This document shows positions 58,701-64,000 of a stretch of DNA of 64,000 bases, piece by piece. The stretch's first letter is position 1; each line of letters opens with the position of its first letter. The DNA is taken from the NCBI GenBank assembly GCA_947381435.1, contig CANCVE010000006.1:31469-95468 (forward strand), written 5' to 3'. This DNA is from Chitinophagaceae bacterium. Its GTDB lineage: Bacteria; Bacteroidota; Bacteroidia; Chitinophagales; Chitinophagaceae. The notes below the pieces were generated by a model, which saw nothing but the letters and a program-made list of their open reading frames with translations, did not search any database and was not told the origin of the DNA. The position numbers and the translations under genes were made by a program.

Positions 58701-59218
58701 TCTGAGTGGAAGCCAATGCCTTTGCCATTTGTTTTATTGTCTAGTAATATTGACGCAGTTTGCTTATGACCTTCAATTTTGGTTTCCGAAAAAGCAATAT
58801 GCTGTACTGCTTGCTCAGGTTTTATCCAAGGGCCTCCACTATGGCTCCACCCCGGTCCTGGCTGAGAGGAAATAGTTAGTCCAAGTCTATTAGACTCTTC
58901 GGCTGCAAACTCCCATGCACTAAAAAACTCAGGTGACATACATTTAATTGAGTTTGGGATAGGTTTATCCTGTCCCATTTTCATGCCGCCATCATTTCCC
59001 CCTACTAGCATTATTAAAGTGCCCGCTATGCCGAATTGTTTAAACTGCTCTAAATCGGATGTAATTCCTTTTTTGGATATCATGTCATTCATCCAGTCCC
59101 AAAATATCCAAGGTCTGAATTCATTTGTAGGATGCTCAAACTCTTTAGTGGACAAGCGTTGAGTAAATCCAGTATAACAGATGATTAGTAGTATCGGGAG
59201 TAAACTTATTTTTTTCAT
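55712..59218 (-). CDS. GH106-like alpha-L-rhamnosidase
   Basis: Exported 1168-aa enzyme with signal peptide MKKISLLPILLIICYTGFTQ. It begins the mature part with FRPWIFWDWMNDMISKKGI, the typical N-terminal signature of GH106 rhamnosidases. It continues with a TIM-barrel region including GTTIKGIEADSWEVGNPEW and MTEPYYGPFD (candidate catalytic or metal-binding acids), a galactose-binding-like insert (about residues 130-330), and a C-terminal GH2-type sugar-binding domain (about 990-1168, LGKVRNIAEILVNGTSVGI, ending GLLGPVRLEI). Length fits the family. Expected to remove alpha-L-rhamnose from rhamnogalacturonan or similar glycans in the periplasm. It stands alone here but fits with the PL9-like and esterase genes at the other end of the window. 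Confidence 0.85.
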   Translation of the reverse strand: MKKISLLPILLIICYTGFTQRLSTKEFEHPTNEFRPWIFWDWMNDMISKKGITSDLEQFKQFGIAGTLIMLVGGNDGGMKMGQDKPIPNSIKCMSPEFFSAWEFAAEESNRLGLTISSQPGPGWSHSGGPWIKPEQAVQHIAFSETKIEGHKQTASILLDNKTNGKGIGFHSELATKDTLQWVQVDLGESKSIDSVILHPLTNNGIDGFGFPKKFKLEIADNEAFISPQILFEQTSSIFPNPKNHSVHIDGRRYKGRYVRFTSIENFSISKENKYQYFLALGEMEVFKGNDNVASNAVVTASSSIEQFNFTKEALTDGYNLVGSGGNKEETTLIRPGFKNFTADIAVVAYPDKPIVKINEIIDLTAQNNNGKIEWIVPDGKWIVRRYAMQNALAYNRPAPEGGKGFECDKLDKAAVDSIFEGMVGKFIKNSPKLVGTTIKGIEADSWEVGNPEWSPKFAAEFIKRRGYNPTPWLITYKTNQIVEDKNLTDRFNSDVYLTQTDLFADNFFSHMKEKCEQKGMLFMTEPYYGPFDPVRCGGRTHIPMGEFWASGDCMNSTRWAASAGHTYGRKVIGAEAFTGRWCDGNWRMDPYGLKRVGDLAFCNGINRFVLHGAALQPWGIDVKPGMPMHFWGTMFLPGQTWWQQGKPFTDYISRCQYLLRQGINVADIAVLMPTVNWKESTPEGMHQYYNYDHITEELLVQEMNWEDGCFTLPSGAKYKVLLLPKTNGSITVETAKKLLLLAKKGGTIICQDKPYTSTGLSNYPQSEVVVKNIVSQLWGNADGVNVLKNQVGNGQLIWMEAYSSVNDPETEWLLKDRPVGKAFYNKPAQTNHWSKGFMLKLQSLQLKPDVNVLQAKGTAMVWGGFEETVCGIRENNDAINWVHRIAGDSDIYFVASAVASQMNAEISFRVTGKEPQLWLPESGLVMKPNNWKVVNGCTNITLPLSPYESMFIVFTSKQASIKYLPVLKNKSIAKTIPLEQKWLVRFAKGWGAPDSTYLGVGSWTTNENAGIKYYSGTANYSTSIYIDKNIDRNKEVWLNLGKVRNIAEILVNGTSVGIYWKPPFAANITSLIKKGNNLIEVKITNTWNNRLIGDEQYAKEGNWDKKMVYKEKQLQGYRLKEIPDWIWTGAARPVKERFTFTTWNFFEKDSPLEVAGLLGPVRLEIKE

Positions 59219-59326
59219 TATGACCTATAAATTACAACAAGCTATTTTATCTTTTGCCTCAAAGCCGGCAGGCTACCCCAACCCCTGAAGGGGCAATATG
59301 TCTACAACACCACTACGGTTAACCAT

Positions 59327-59359
59327 TTGAGAAAAATATCCCTTCGGATTTTTCTCAAT
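59327..59359. terminator. hairpin between pirin and GH106 genes
   Basis: TTGAGAAAAAT (59327-59337) and ATTTTTCTCAA (59349-59359) form a perfect 11-bp stem with an 11-base loop. A small CCCCTGAAGGGG hairpin lies at 59282-59293. Probably terminates the pirin transcript on the minus strand. Confidence 0.5.
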
Positions 59360-59473
59360 TTTAGCTGCGCTAAAACCGGATTTCCCTAAGGTGGCTTATG
59401 TAAGTACTGGTGGAAGAGCGGGAATTAATTATTGTAACCATTTTATTTTTTATGCGTTTGCTCCACTAAACCA

Positions 59474-60214
59474 TCAGTTTCTTTCTTCCCAAACAACCCT
59501 ATAATCAGGCACTTTTGGTGTTTGAATATAAAACAATTCACCTTCAAAGTCTAGGTCAAGATGTGCAGTATCAAATATCCTGATGGCATCATCTTTTTCA
59601 ATTATTTGACTATCTGCCAAACCACTTCCATTCAACACATAAAAGGTATAACTGCTATGCTCATCTAAAGGTAAACTAACTTTTGTTTGTTTATCAAATA
59701 TTAGTTTTTTGATAGTTAAATGAGGTGTTAAGGCAAAAGCTGTACTCCCTTCGCCCACATAACTCGTCGTTTTTATTCCATTTTCAGTTACAGTGGTAAA
59801 ATCCTTGCTTTGATAGTCTGTGTAATTTGGATTTAGTTTAATGGATTCGTAAAAATTCGGATCAAACCAAATCTGAAAACTCCTTGTTCCTTTTGCAATT
59901 CGTTCTTGGTGTTGAATGCCTTTATTAGATTGTATTACCTGAAAATCGCCCGTTTCTAGTGGCGTCCAAACTTTCGATGCCGTATCATAGTGAGAGACTT
60001 TGCCTTCCAAAATAAAAGTCATTATCTCAAACCCTTGGTGTGGATGCAGACCAAATTCGCATTCATCGAGTGCTACTGCATGACTCCAATAAAACAAATT
60101 TGAATACGGTGCTACTGCTTTACTCGTTCCGCTAGCAACAGGTTTGTTCACTACAAATCTGCCATTAAAAATGGTTGTATTAAACTGGTCAACTTTTTTT
60201 TGAATCTGTATCAT
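59474..60214 (-). CDS. pirin family protein
   Basis: A 246-aa cytoplasmic bicupin. The pirin metal-site motifs are present: HPHQGFEIMTF near residues 58-68 supplies two His, and GIQHQE near 102-107 supplies His and Glu. Pirins bind iron or other metals; some have quercetinase activity or act as redox-sensitive regulators (family knowledge). The ATG overlaps the stop codon of the upstream gene by one base (TAATG at 60212-60216), which indicates translational coupling with that small outer-membrane-type protein. Confidence 0.9.
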   Translation of the reverse strand: MIQIQKKVDQFNTTIFNGRFVVNKPVASGTSKAVAPYSNLFYWSHAVALDECEFGLHPHQGFEIMTFILEGKVSHYDTASKVWTPLETGDFQVIQSNKGIQHQERIAKGTRSFQIWFDPNFYESIKLNPNYTDYQSKDFTTVTENGIKTTSYVGEGSTAFALTPHLTIKKLIFDKQTKVSLPLDEHSSYTFYVLNGSGLADSQIIEKDDAIRIFDTAHLDLDFEGELFYIQTPKVPDYRVVWEERN

Positions 60215-60861
60215 TATTTAAAATTAAAACGTAAAAAAATACCATAGTTATCTTTGTAAACTCTAGCAGGACCATAATAATCTACATTGGCTGCTAACCC
60301 AAATTGACAGTTGCCCATGCCTACCCCCAAACGAAATTGTTGGTAACTTCTTTCGTGTTTACTGGTTTCCAAATTTTGGTTATATAAAGTTTGAAAGCGG
60401 CTATACAAATTTACTTTCTCGGTTAGCTTTGGTTTGTATTCTAGCAAAGCCAATCCCTCTAAATTCTTATTTTTAGATAGATGATAGGTAGGCGTTAGTA
60501 CCAACAAAATTTCTTTGTTTGCCAGAACATATTCTAGTCCCACAACAGGTGTTAAGCCCGAAACCCTATTTACCGACAGACCTGTCGCAATGCCAAAACC
60601 TTTATAGATTTCATAGCCAATTTGAGAATTATTTATGAAATCAAGGTTGTTAAGGTCATTGTTGAAACTACTTTCAAAACTTGTAACGGATAGAAAGGAA
60701 AACTTACTTTCCGGTGCAAAATGCCTGTTCATTAAAAATTGCAACCCGAAACGATTGTTGCCAACATTTAATTCTACCGGACTTGGTGCTTCCTTATTTA
60801 TTTGCTGTGCATTCAACAAACTGGAGCAAAGCAGCATGATGAATAATAATTTATACTTCAT
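60214..60861 (-). CDS. hypothetical outer-membrane beta-barrel-like protein
   Basis: A 215-aa exported protein. I choose the ATG at 60861 because it opens a good signal peptide (MKYKLLFIMLLCSSLLNAQ). The mature part alternates hydrophobic and polar residues with strand-like segments such as GFGIATGLSVNRVSGLTPVVG and ends in FLRFNFK, with a terminal aromatic segment typical of outer-membrane barrels. No family recognised. Coupled to pirin downstream and probably transcribed from the isochorismatase side, although a hairpin lies between. Confidence 0.65.
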   Translation of the reverse strand: MKYKLLFIMLLCSSLLNAQQINKEAPSPVELNVGNNRFGLQFLMNRHFAPESKFSFLSVTSFESSFNNDLNNLDFINNSQIGYEIYKGFGIATGLSVNRVSGLTPVVGLEYVLANKEILLVLTPTYHLSKNKNLEGLALLEYKPKLTEKVNLYSRFQTLYNQNLETSKHERSYQQFRLGVGMGNCQFGLAANVDYYGPARVYKDNYGIFLRFNFK

Positions 60862-60881
60862 TATTTTTTCACTTAGTGTAA

Positions 60882-60918
60882 GCAAAACTGCATTGCTTAT
60901 TCTACAAGGCAGTTTTGC
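60882..60918 (-). terminator. hairpin between isochorismatase and barrel genes
   Basis: GCAAAACTGC (60882-60891) and GCAGTTTTGC (60909-60918) form a perfect 10-bp stem, 20 bp past the stop of the 60939 gene. Could end or attenuate that transcript before the barrel-pirin pair. Confidence 0.6.
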
Positions 60919-60938
60919 AATTATTAGATTACTGTATT

Positions 60939-61613
60939 TTACTTTCCCAATTTAGAAACTACTTCTTCTAAATTTATTTTCATTGCTTTTTGCCCTTCTG
61001 GAGAGCCAAAGTCAGTATATAACTCTGATAAAACAGCATTAGCAGAAACAACATAAACGCCCAATTGACGCAGGTAATCAAAACTTAAATCATCAGCTAG
61101 TTTGTTCATACTTCCACAGGCATCAGCCACAACCATTACCTCATAACCATTGCGCAGTGCACCTTGTACGGTGTGTAACAAACATATATCTGTTGTTAAC
61201 CCACAAATAATAAGCTTCTTTTTATCCAATGCCTTCACTGCTGCATTAAATTTAGGGTCGATAAAACAGTTGATAGTACCCCCACGTTTAATGCGATTTC
61301 CATATTGGGTTGGTGCAAATTTCTGGATGCCTTCCCAAGTTGGTCCCACTTGCTCTTCCATTGTAGTGGTTATCAACATGGGCACTTTTTGTTCTGCACC
61401 AATACGAGCCAACATCCTTAAGTTGTTTTCTACATTTTTTTTGTCTTGGCTGTAAATCCAATTCATCGTCATTGTTTGATGATCTACCAAGAGGATGGCA
61501 GAGTTTTGTGGTGTAAACTGTGTAGGCACCTTTGTTAATTGTCCAAAGCTAACTGCCGTAATCATTGTTGCTACTACAATAAGTAGTGTTGTTTTAAATA
61601 CTTTCATTTTCAT
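60939..61613 (-). CDS. exported isochorismatase-fold cysteine hydrolase
   Basis: A 224-aa protein of the isochorismatase/YcaC-like superfamily. Catalytic residues appear as D44 (LLVDHQ), K109 or its neighbour (RIKRGGTINCF) and C144 (GLTTDICLLHT); the cis-peptide region ICGLTTD is intact. Unusually it carries an N-terminal signal peptide (MKMKVFKTTLLIVVATMITA, cut near SFGQ), so it should act in the periplasm. The substrate is unknown; YcaC relatives are amidase-like. It diverges from an HxlR regulator with palindromic sites between them, which suggests it is controlled by that protein. The ATG at 61607 is an alternative start. Confidence 0.85.
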   Translation of the reverse strand: MKMKVFKTTLLIVVATMITAVSFGQLTKVPTQFTPQNSAILLVDHQTMTMNWIYSQDKKNVENNLRMLARIGAEQKVPMLITTTMEEQVGPTWEGIQKFAPTQYGNRIKRGGTINCFIDPKFNAAVKALDKKKLIICGLTTDICLLHTVQGALRNGYEVMVVADACGSMNKLADDLSFDYLRQLGVYVVSANAVLSELYTDFGSPEGQKAMKINLEEVVSKLGK

Positions 61614-61633
61614 TTTTTTTGTTGATGATGAAG

Positions 61634-61641
61634 CAAAAGTA
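61634..61641 (-). promoter_or_regulatory. putative -7 box of the isochorismatase gene
   Basis: The minus strand reads TACTTTTG, an exact TAnnTTTG match, 20 bp before the ATG. The operator-like palindromes at 61670-61701 lie just upstream of the expected -33 position. Confidence 0.5.
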
Positions 61642-61669
61642 TTTAGCTTTACTTTCTAAAGTATAGTTG

Positions 61670-61701
61670 TTACCTTTTTGTAAGTAGTTACCTACAGGTA
61701 A
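61670..61701. promoter_or_regulatory. candidate HxlR operator (two TTACC-GTAA sites)
   Basis: TTACCTACAGGTAA (61688-61701) is a perfect 5+5 palindrome around TACA, and TTACCTTTTTGTAA (61670-61683) is a related imperfect copy 18 bp away. HxlR proteins bind such short palindromes as dimers, often in their own divergent promoter regions (family knowledge). Confidence 0.5.
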
Positions 61702-61716
61702 GTAAAATAATAAAAA

Positions 61717-62064
61717 ATGGCAAGAGAAATAACAGAAGTGGCTTGTCCGCACAGATTAAAAGCTTCGAGAGATGCATTAGATGTGATTCAGGGAAAGTGG
61801 AGAATACCAATAATCATCTCACTGACTTATGGGAAAAAGCGATTTGGAGAAATCAATAAAGACATTGCTGACATCTCCCCCAAAATGTTATCGCAAGAGT
61901 TAAAGGCATTAGAAGAAAACAAGATTATTGTACGTACCCTTTACGACAGTATGCCTGTAACGGTAGAATATTCATTAACCGAACTTGGCCTATCGCTCAA
62001 TAAATTGCTAGAGGAACTACTAATTTGGGGCATCCATTTCCGTGAGACGATAGTGGGCAAGTAA
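61717..62064 (+). CDS. HxlR family transcriptional regulator
   Basis: A 115-aa winged-helix DNA-binding protein. Residues 9-100 cover the HxlR domain: ACPHRLKASRDALDVIQGKW (residues 9-28), then the recognition region FGEINKDIADISPKMLSQEL and the wing VEYSLTELG. C10 matches the position of the conserved N-terminal Cys that some members (YodB, HypR) use to sense thiol-reactive or redox stress, so oxidative or electrophile sensing is a reasonable inference. Transcribed divergently from the isochorismatase-pirin cluster. Confidence 0.93.
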   Translation: MAREITEVACPHRLKASRDALDVIQGKWRIPIIISLTYGKKRFGEINKDIADISPKMLSQELKALEENKIIVRTLYDSMPVTVEYSLTELGLSLNKLLEELLIWGIHFRETIVGK

Positions 62065-62127
62065 AGGAATTTACTGGTAATGGTTTTAGTGATGTTAGTT
62101 TTAACCTTCTCAAACCCTGTGAACGTC

Positions 62128-62158
62128 ATGTCGATCCCGAAGTTTCGGGAGGAGACAT
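62128..62158. repeat. short hairpin ATGTC-CCCGAA-TTCGGG-GACAT
   Basis: Two nested stems: ATGTC/GACAT outside and CCCGAA/TTCGGG inside. Lies 64 bp after the HxlR stop. Could be its terminator or an interspersed repeat. Confidence 0.45.
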
Positions 62159-62237
62159 CTAACTGAAAACAGGTCATGTACTTGTAATCAATGCAGAAAG
62201 CTGCTAATTATATCCTTTAAAATCGCTAGGGTCTCCC

Positions 62238-62323
62238 CGTCTTTGCGAGGTACGAAGCAACCCTTTTCAATACGCTCAAGCGTAATAATCCTAAAAAAGG
62301 TTTCTTCGTACCTCGCAATGACG
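62238..62323. repeat. interspersed hairpin repeat, copy 4
   Basis: Member of the CGTCATTGCGAGG family in opposite orientation to copies 1-3. The arms (62238-62262 and 62299-62323) have two mismatches, and the GGGGAGACC-AGCGATT flank is inverted. A palindromic-repeat copy (62345-62374) follows, so this gap (62065-62414) is made of the same pieces as 49.5-50.6 kb. Confidence 0.8.
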
Positions 62324-62344
62324 GGGAGATTATGGAGAGTATGT

Positions 62345-62374
62345 AAGCGAATTCCAGTTTGAAACGGGTCTGAC
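62345..62374 (+). repeat. palindromic repeat, copy E6
   Basis: AAGCGAATTCCAGTTTGAAA followed by CGGGTCTGAC. Diverged from E1 at the second half of the palindrome; the same CATGCAAGGGAAGAATGCGCGAGAG-type tail follows. Confidence 0.6.
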
Positions 62375-62414
62375 TATTACACGTCATGCAAGGGAAGAAT
62401 GCGCGAGAGGACAA

Positions 62415-63098
62415 TCATTGGCTAATTGTCCTGTTTGTTTCGCCATATATGGTCCAATTTAATTTAAAGGTTGATAGTTTGTCGTACTCAGCAATTTTTG
62501 ATATTATCGACTTTCTATGACCAGAACCAAGTAAAAAAACAGCTTTGGTATATTGATTTTCTTTACTGTAATTGTAAATGTTATGTAGCATAGCTTTTTC
62601 ACGAATGTCATTCTGCTCATTAAATAAGTGATGAATACGAAATAGTTCATTTTTGTTAATATCAATTCCTAAAATATTTTTTATTACGATATTCTTTTGT
62701 TTAGATAAATACAAATTTTTGTCACTATTCAGGAAGTTAAAACCATGATGTGCAGTCAACAATGATTGTTCATTATCTATTTTGTTATAATCATCGTATT
62801 TTTCAAATGTGTCATACATCCAATTTTGTTCATTATCGGATATGTATCTTATATCTACATCAACTGGAACGTGTTTGATTTTATGGTTTTGTAAATACTT
62901 TTTGACACATTTTATTTCAGTGACTACATCAGGTTTTGAATTAAGCGAGTTGGCATTATAGATGATGTTAAATGATTCGATCGGTAGTTCCTCAAAAATC
63001 ACATCTGGATTTATCAATTCGATTATTTTATATAACTCCTCGGAATTGCATTTTCCTAATTCCCGATGTTGGGTTCCAATGAAAGTAATGTTGTACAT
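62415..63098 (-). CDS. TraB/EreA-like domain protein
   Basis: A 227-aa cytoplasmic protein. I prefer the ATG at 63098 over a GTG at 63125, because the conserved strand (MYNITFIGTQHRELGKCNSE) begins there. The pattern GTxH followed by a helix and DVIFEELP near residues 34-41, with KAVFLLGSGHRKSIISKI near the C-terminus (about 190-207), matches the TraB/GumN/EreA-ChaN superfamily, which has two GxxH motifs and an acidic residue at a hydrolase-like or haem-binding site. Precise function unknown. AT-rich, like the partial gene beyond it, and surrounded by repeats. Confidence 0.55.
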   Translation of the reverse strand: MYNITFIGTQHRELGKCNSEELYKIIELINPDVIFEELPIESFNIIYNANSLNSKPDVVTEIKCVKKYLQNHKIKHVPVDVDIRYISDNEQNWMYDTFEKYDDYNKIDNEQSLLTAHHGFNFLNSDKNLYLSKQKNIVIKNILGIDINKNELFRIHHLFNEQNDIREKAMLHNIYNYSKENQYTKAVFLLGSGHRKSIISKIAEYDKLSTFKLNWTIYGETNRTISQ

Positions 63099-63144
63099 AT
63101 TTTTGCTATTGAAAGTGTTATTCACCGTTAGTCCGAGTAAGATT

Positions 63145-63294
63145 CGCTAAAATCTTCGCTGCTACCGCACGTGTTTCACGTGTGGATTTGCTACAATTAA
63201 ATAGTAATTACAACAATATTACACCGAAATACCGACAGCTATCTTAGCGAACCCACACGTGAAACGCGTGCGGCAGCCCTTGTAGATTTTAGCG
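63145..63294. repeat. 150-bp inverted repeat with ~48-bp arms
   Basis: The left arm CGCTAAAATCTTCGCTGCTA and on to GTGGATTTGCT (63145-63192) is mirrored imperfectly at 63246-63294 (AGCGAACCCACACGTGAAAC to TTTTAGCG). CACGTG motifs occur in both arms. A MITE-like hairpin in the gap between two minus-strand genes. Confidence 0.7.
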
Positions 63295-63367
63295 ATTGAC
63301 GTGGACTAGCTGGGAACTATCAGGCGTGCAAGATTAAAGGTCTATCTGGCGCAGTAGCAGCCAATGC

Positions 63368-64000
63368 CTACTTCTGTTCAGGATACAATCTATTTAAAAA
63401 ATCATTTAGCCTTGTTGGAATCATGATTCTAGGTCCAATAATTTCTATTGCATTGCTACAGTTGATATTAGTTGTTACTTTAGAATTGTGGGAAAAATTA
63501 GTTAGCAAGAAATTATTTAGTTTATTAAAAAATGTAATCATAAACCATAGTTCATATTTACCTCGTAAGTAATGTTTATAACTAGGCTGATTATTAATTA
63601 CCAAATACCAGCTCTTAAATACAGACAAATATACTTTGGGCGTTTTAATATGAGTTACTTTTTCCAAGTATGCAAGTTTATCTTCATCATGTATATTAAA
63701 ACTTAAATCATCCTTAATTGAAAAAAGTTTTGCTAAATCAATCATATTCAAATTTGCTTTTAATCTATTATTGCGAATAATCAAAATCCAAGCAATTATA
63801 GGTTTGATAGCCTTTAAAAAAGTTGACAACTCTTTTTCATATTTATCAATAATTTTTTTTATCTCAATATCATCATGATAGTGAAGGATTTCATTTATGA
63901 GTCTTCTTAAGGTATTGATATTTGATACATAATTTTCGATGGAATAATATGATGTTTCATAAATATTATTATCTTCTGGTATCAATTCGCCTAATATTCT
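63368..64000 (-). CDS. DUF4435-like protein, 5' end outside the window (partial)
   Basis: The frame is open from the window edge to the TAG at 63368-63370, giving at least 211 residues; an apparent start at 63985 would be TTG and the frame continues upstream as RILGELIPEDNN. The YETSYYSIENYVSN segment near the visible N-terminus resembles the T-x-YSIENY motif of DUF4435 proteins, which often accompany OLD/ABC-type ATPases in defence contexts (family knowledge). The rest is helical and Lys/Asn/Ile-rich. A moderate assignment. Confidence 0.55.
   Translation of the reverse strand, partial: RILGELIPEDNNIYETSYYSIENYVSNINTLRRLINEILHYHDDIEIKKIIDKYEKELSTFLKAIKPIIAWILIIRNNRLKANLNMIDLAKLFSIKDDLSFNIHDEDKLAYLEKVTHIKTPKVYLSVFKSWYLVINNQPSYKHYLRGKYELWFMITFFNKLNNFLLTNFSHNSKVTTNINCSNAIEIIGPRIMIPTRLNDFLNRLYPEQK

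Noticed and set aside
1..64000. rRNA, tRNA or transposase genes
   Set aside because: None recognised by eye on either strand. Short tRNAs could be missed without a covariance search.

Overview
The window looks like a chromosomal segment of a Bacteroidota bacterium, most likely of the Chitinophagales type (the family-level placement is inference). Supporting signs are several type IX secretion (T9SS) C-terminal sorting domains, very large Ser/Thr/Gly-rich surface proteins, a PID-CTERM-like tail, promoter boxes of the TAnnTTTG type, sparse Shine-Dalgarno sequences and AT-rich intergenic DNA with many hairpin-type interspersed repeats. I see no rRNA, tRNA, CRISPR array or recognisable transposase.

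Layout. From 260 to 12345 lies a group of exported polysaccharide-active proteins: a PL9-like beta-helix protein with a T9SS tail, a 1541-aa heparinase/alginate-lyase-like multidomain protein, a 713-aa beta-helix protein and an alpha/beta hydrolase. A small PID-CTERM-like protein (12563-12811) and a ~3.9-kaa T9SS surface protein (13163-24829) follow. Divergent from the latter are a second beta-helix T9SS protein (25688) and a GH3 enzyme (28797). Next is an anaerobic pyruvate/formate module, focA-like, pflB and pflA (31349-35508). A second giant protein (35833-48477, 4214 aa) carries an internal beta-helix module that is clearly paralogous to the 25688 protein. A repeat-dense region (48.7-50.6 kb) leads into a 1069-aa KAP-type P-loop NTPase with macro-like and EVE/PUA-like N-terminal regions, a plausible antiphage gene. 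The right part holds an orphan Ala/Thr-rich protein, a GH106-like rhamnosidase, pirin, a small outer-membrane-type protein, an exported isochorismatase-fold hydrolase divergent from an HxlR regulator, a TraB/EreA-like protein and the 3' part of a DUF4435-like gene.

How the genes fit together. The secreted PL9-like, beta-helix, esterase-like, GH3 and GH106 proteins together suggest use of pectin or rhamnogalacturonan-type plant polysaccharide, although no SusC/SusD pair or local sensor-regulator is visible. FocA-PflB-PflA would allow mixed-acid fermentation of the resulting pyruvate with formate export.

The most unusual signal is a set of four unrelated tandem-repeat arrays with the same 21-bp (three arrays) or 22-bp (one array) period. 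Each lies in an intergenic region 5' of a gene for an exported protein. Three of the four unit types have internal dyad symmetry, and a period of 21 bp is two turns of B-DNA. Their shared geometry with unrelated sequence is not explained by any feature type I know. The second highlight is the macro/EVE-like/KAP NTPase, bounded by inverted copies of a palindromic repeat.
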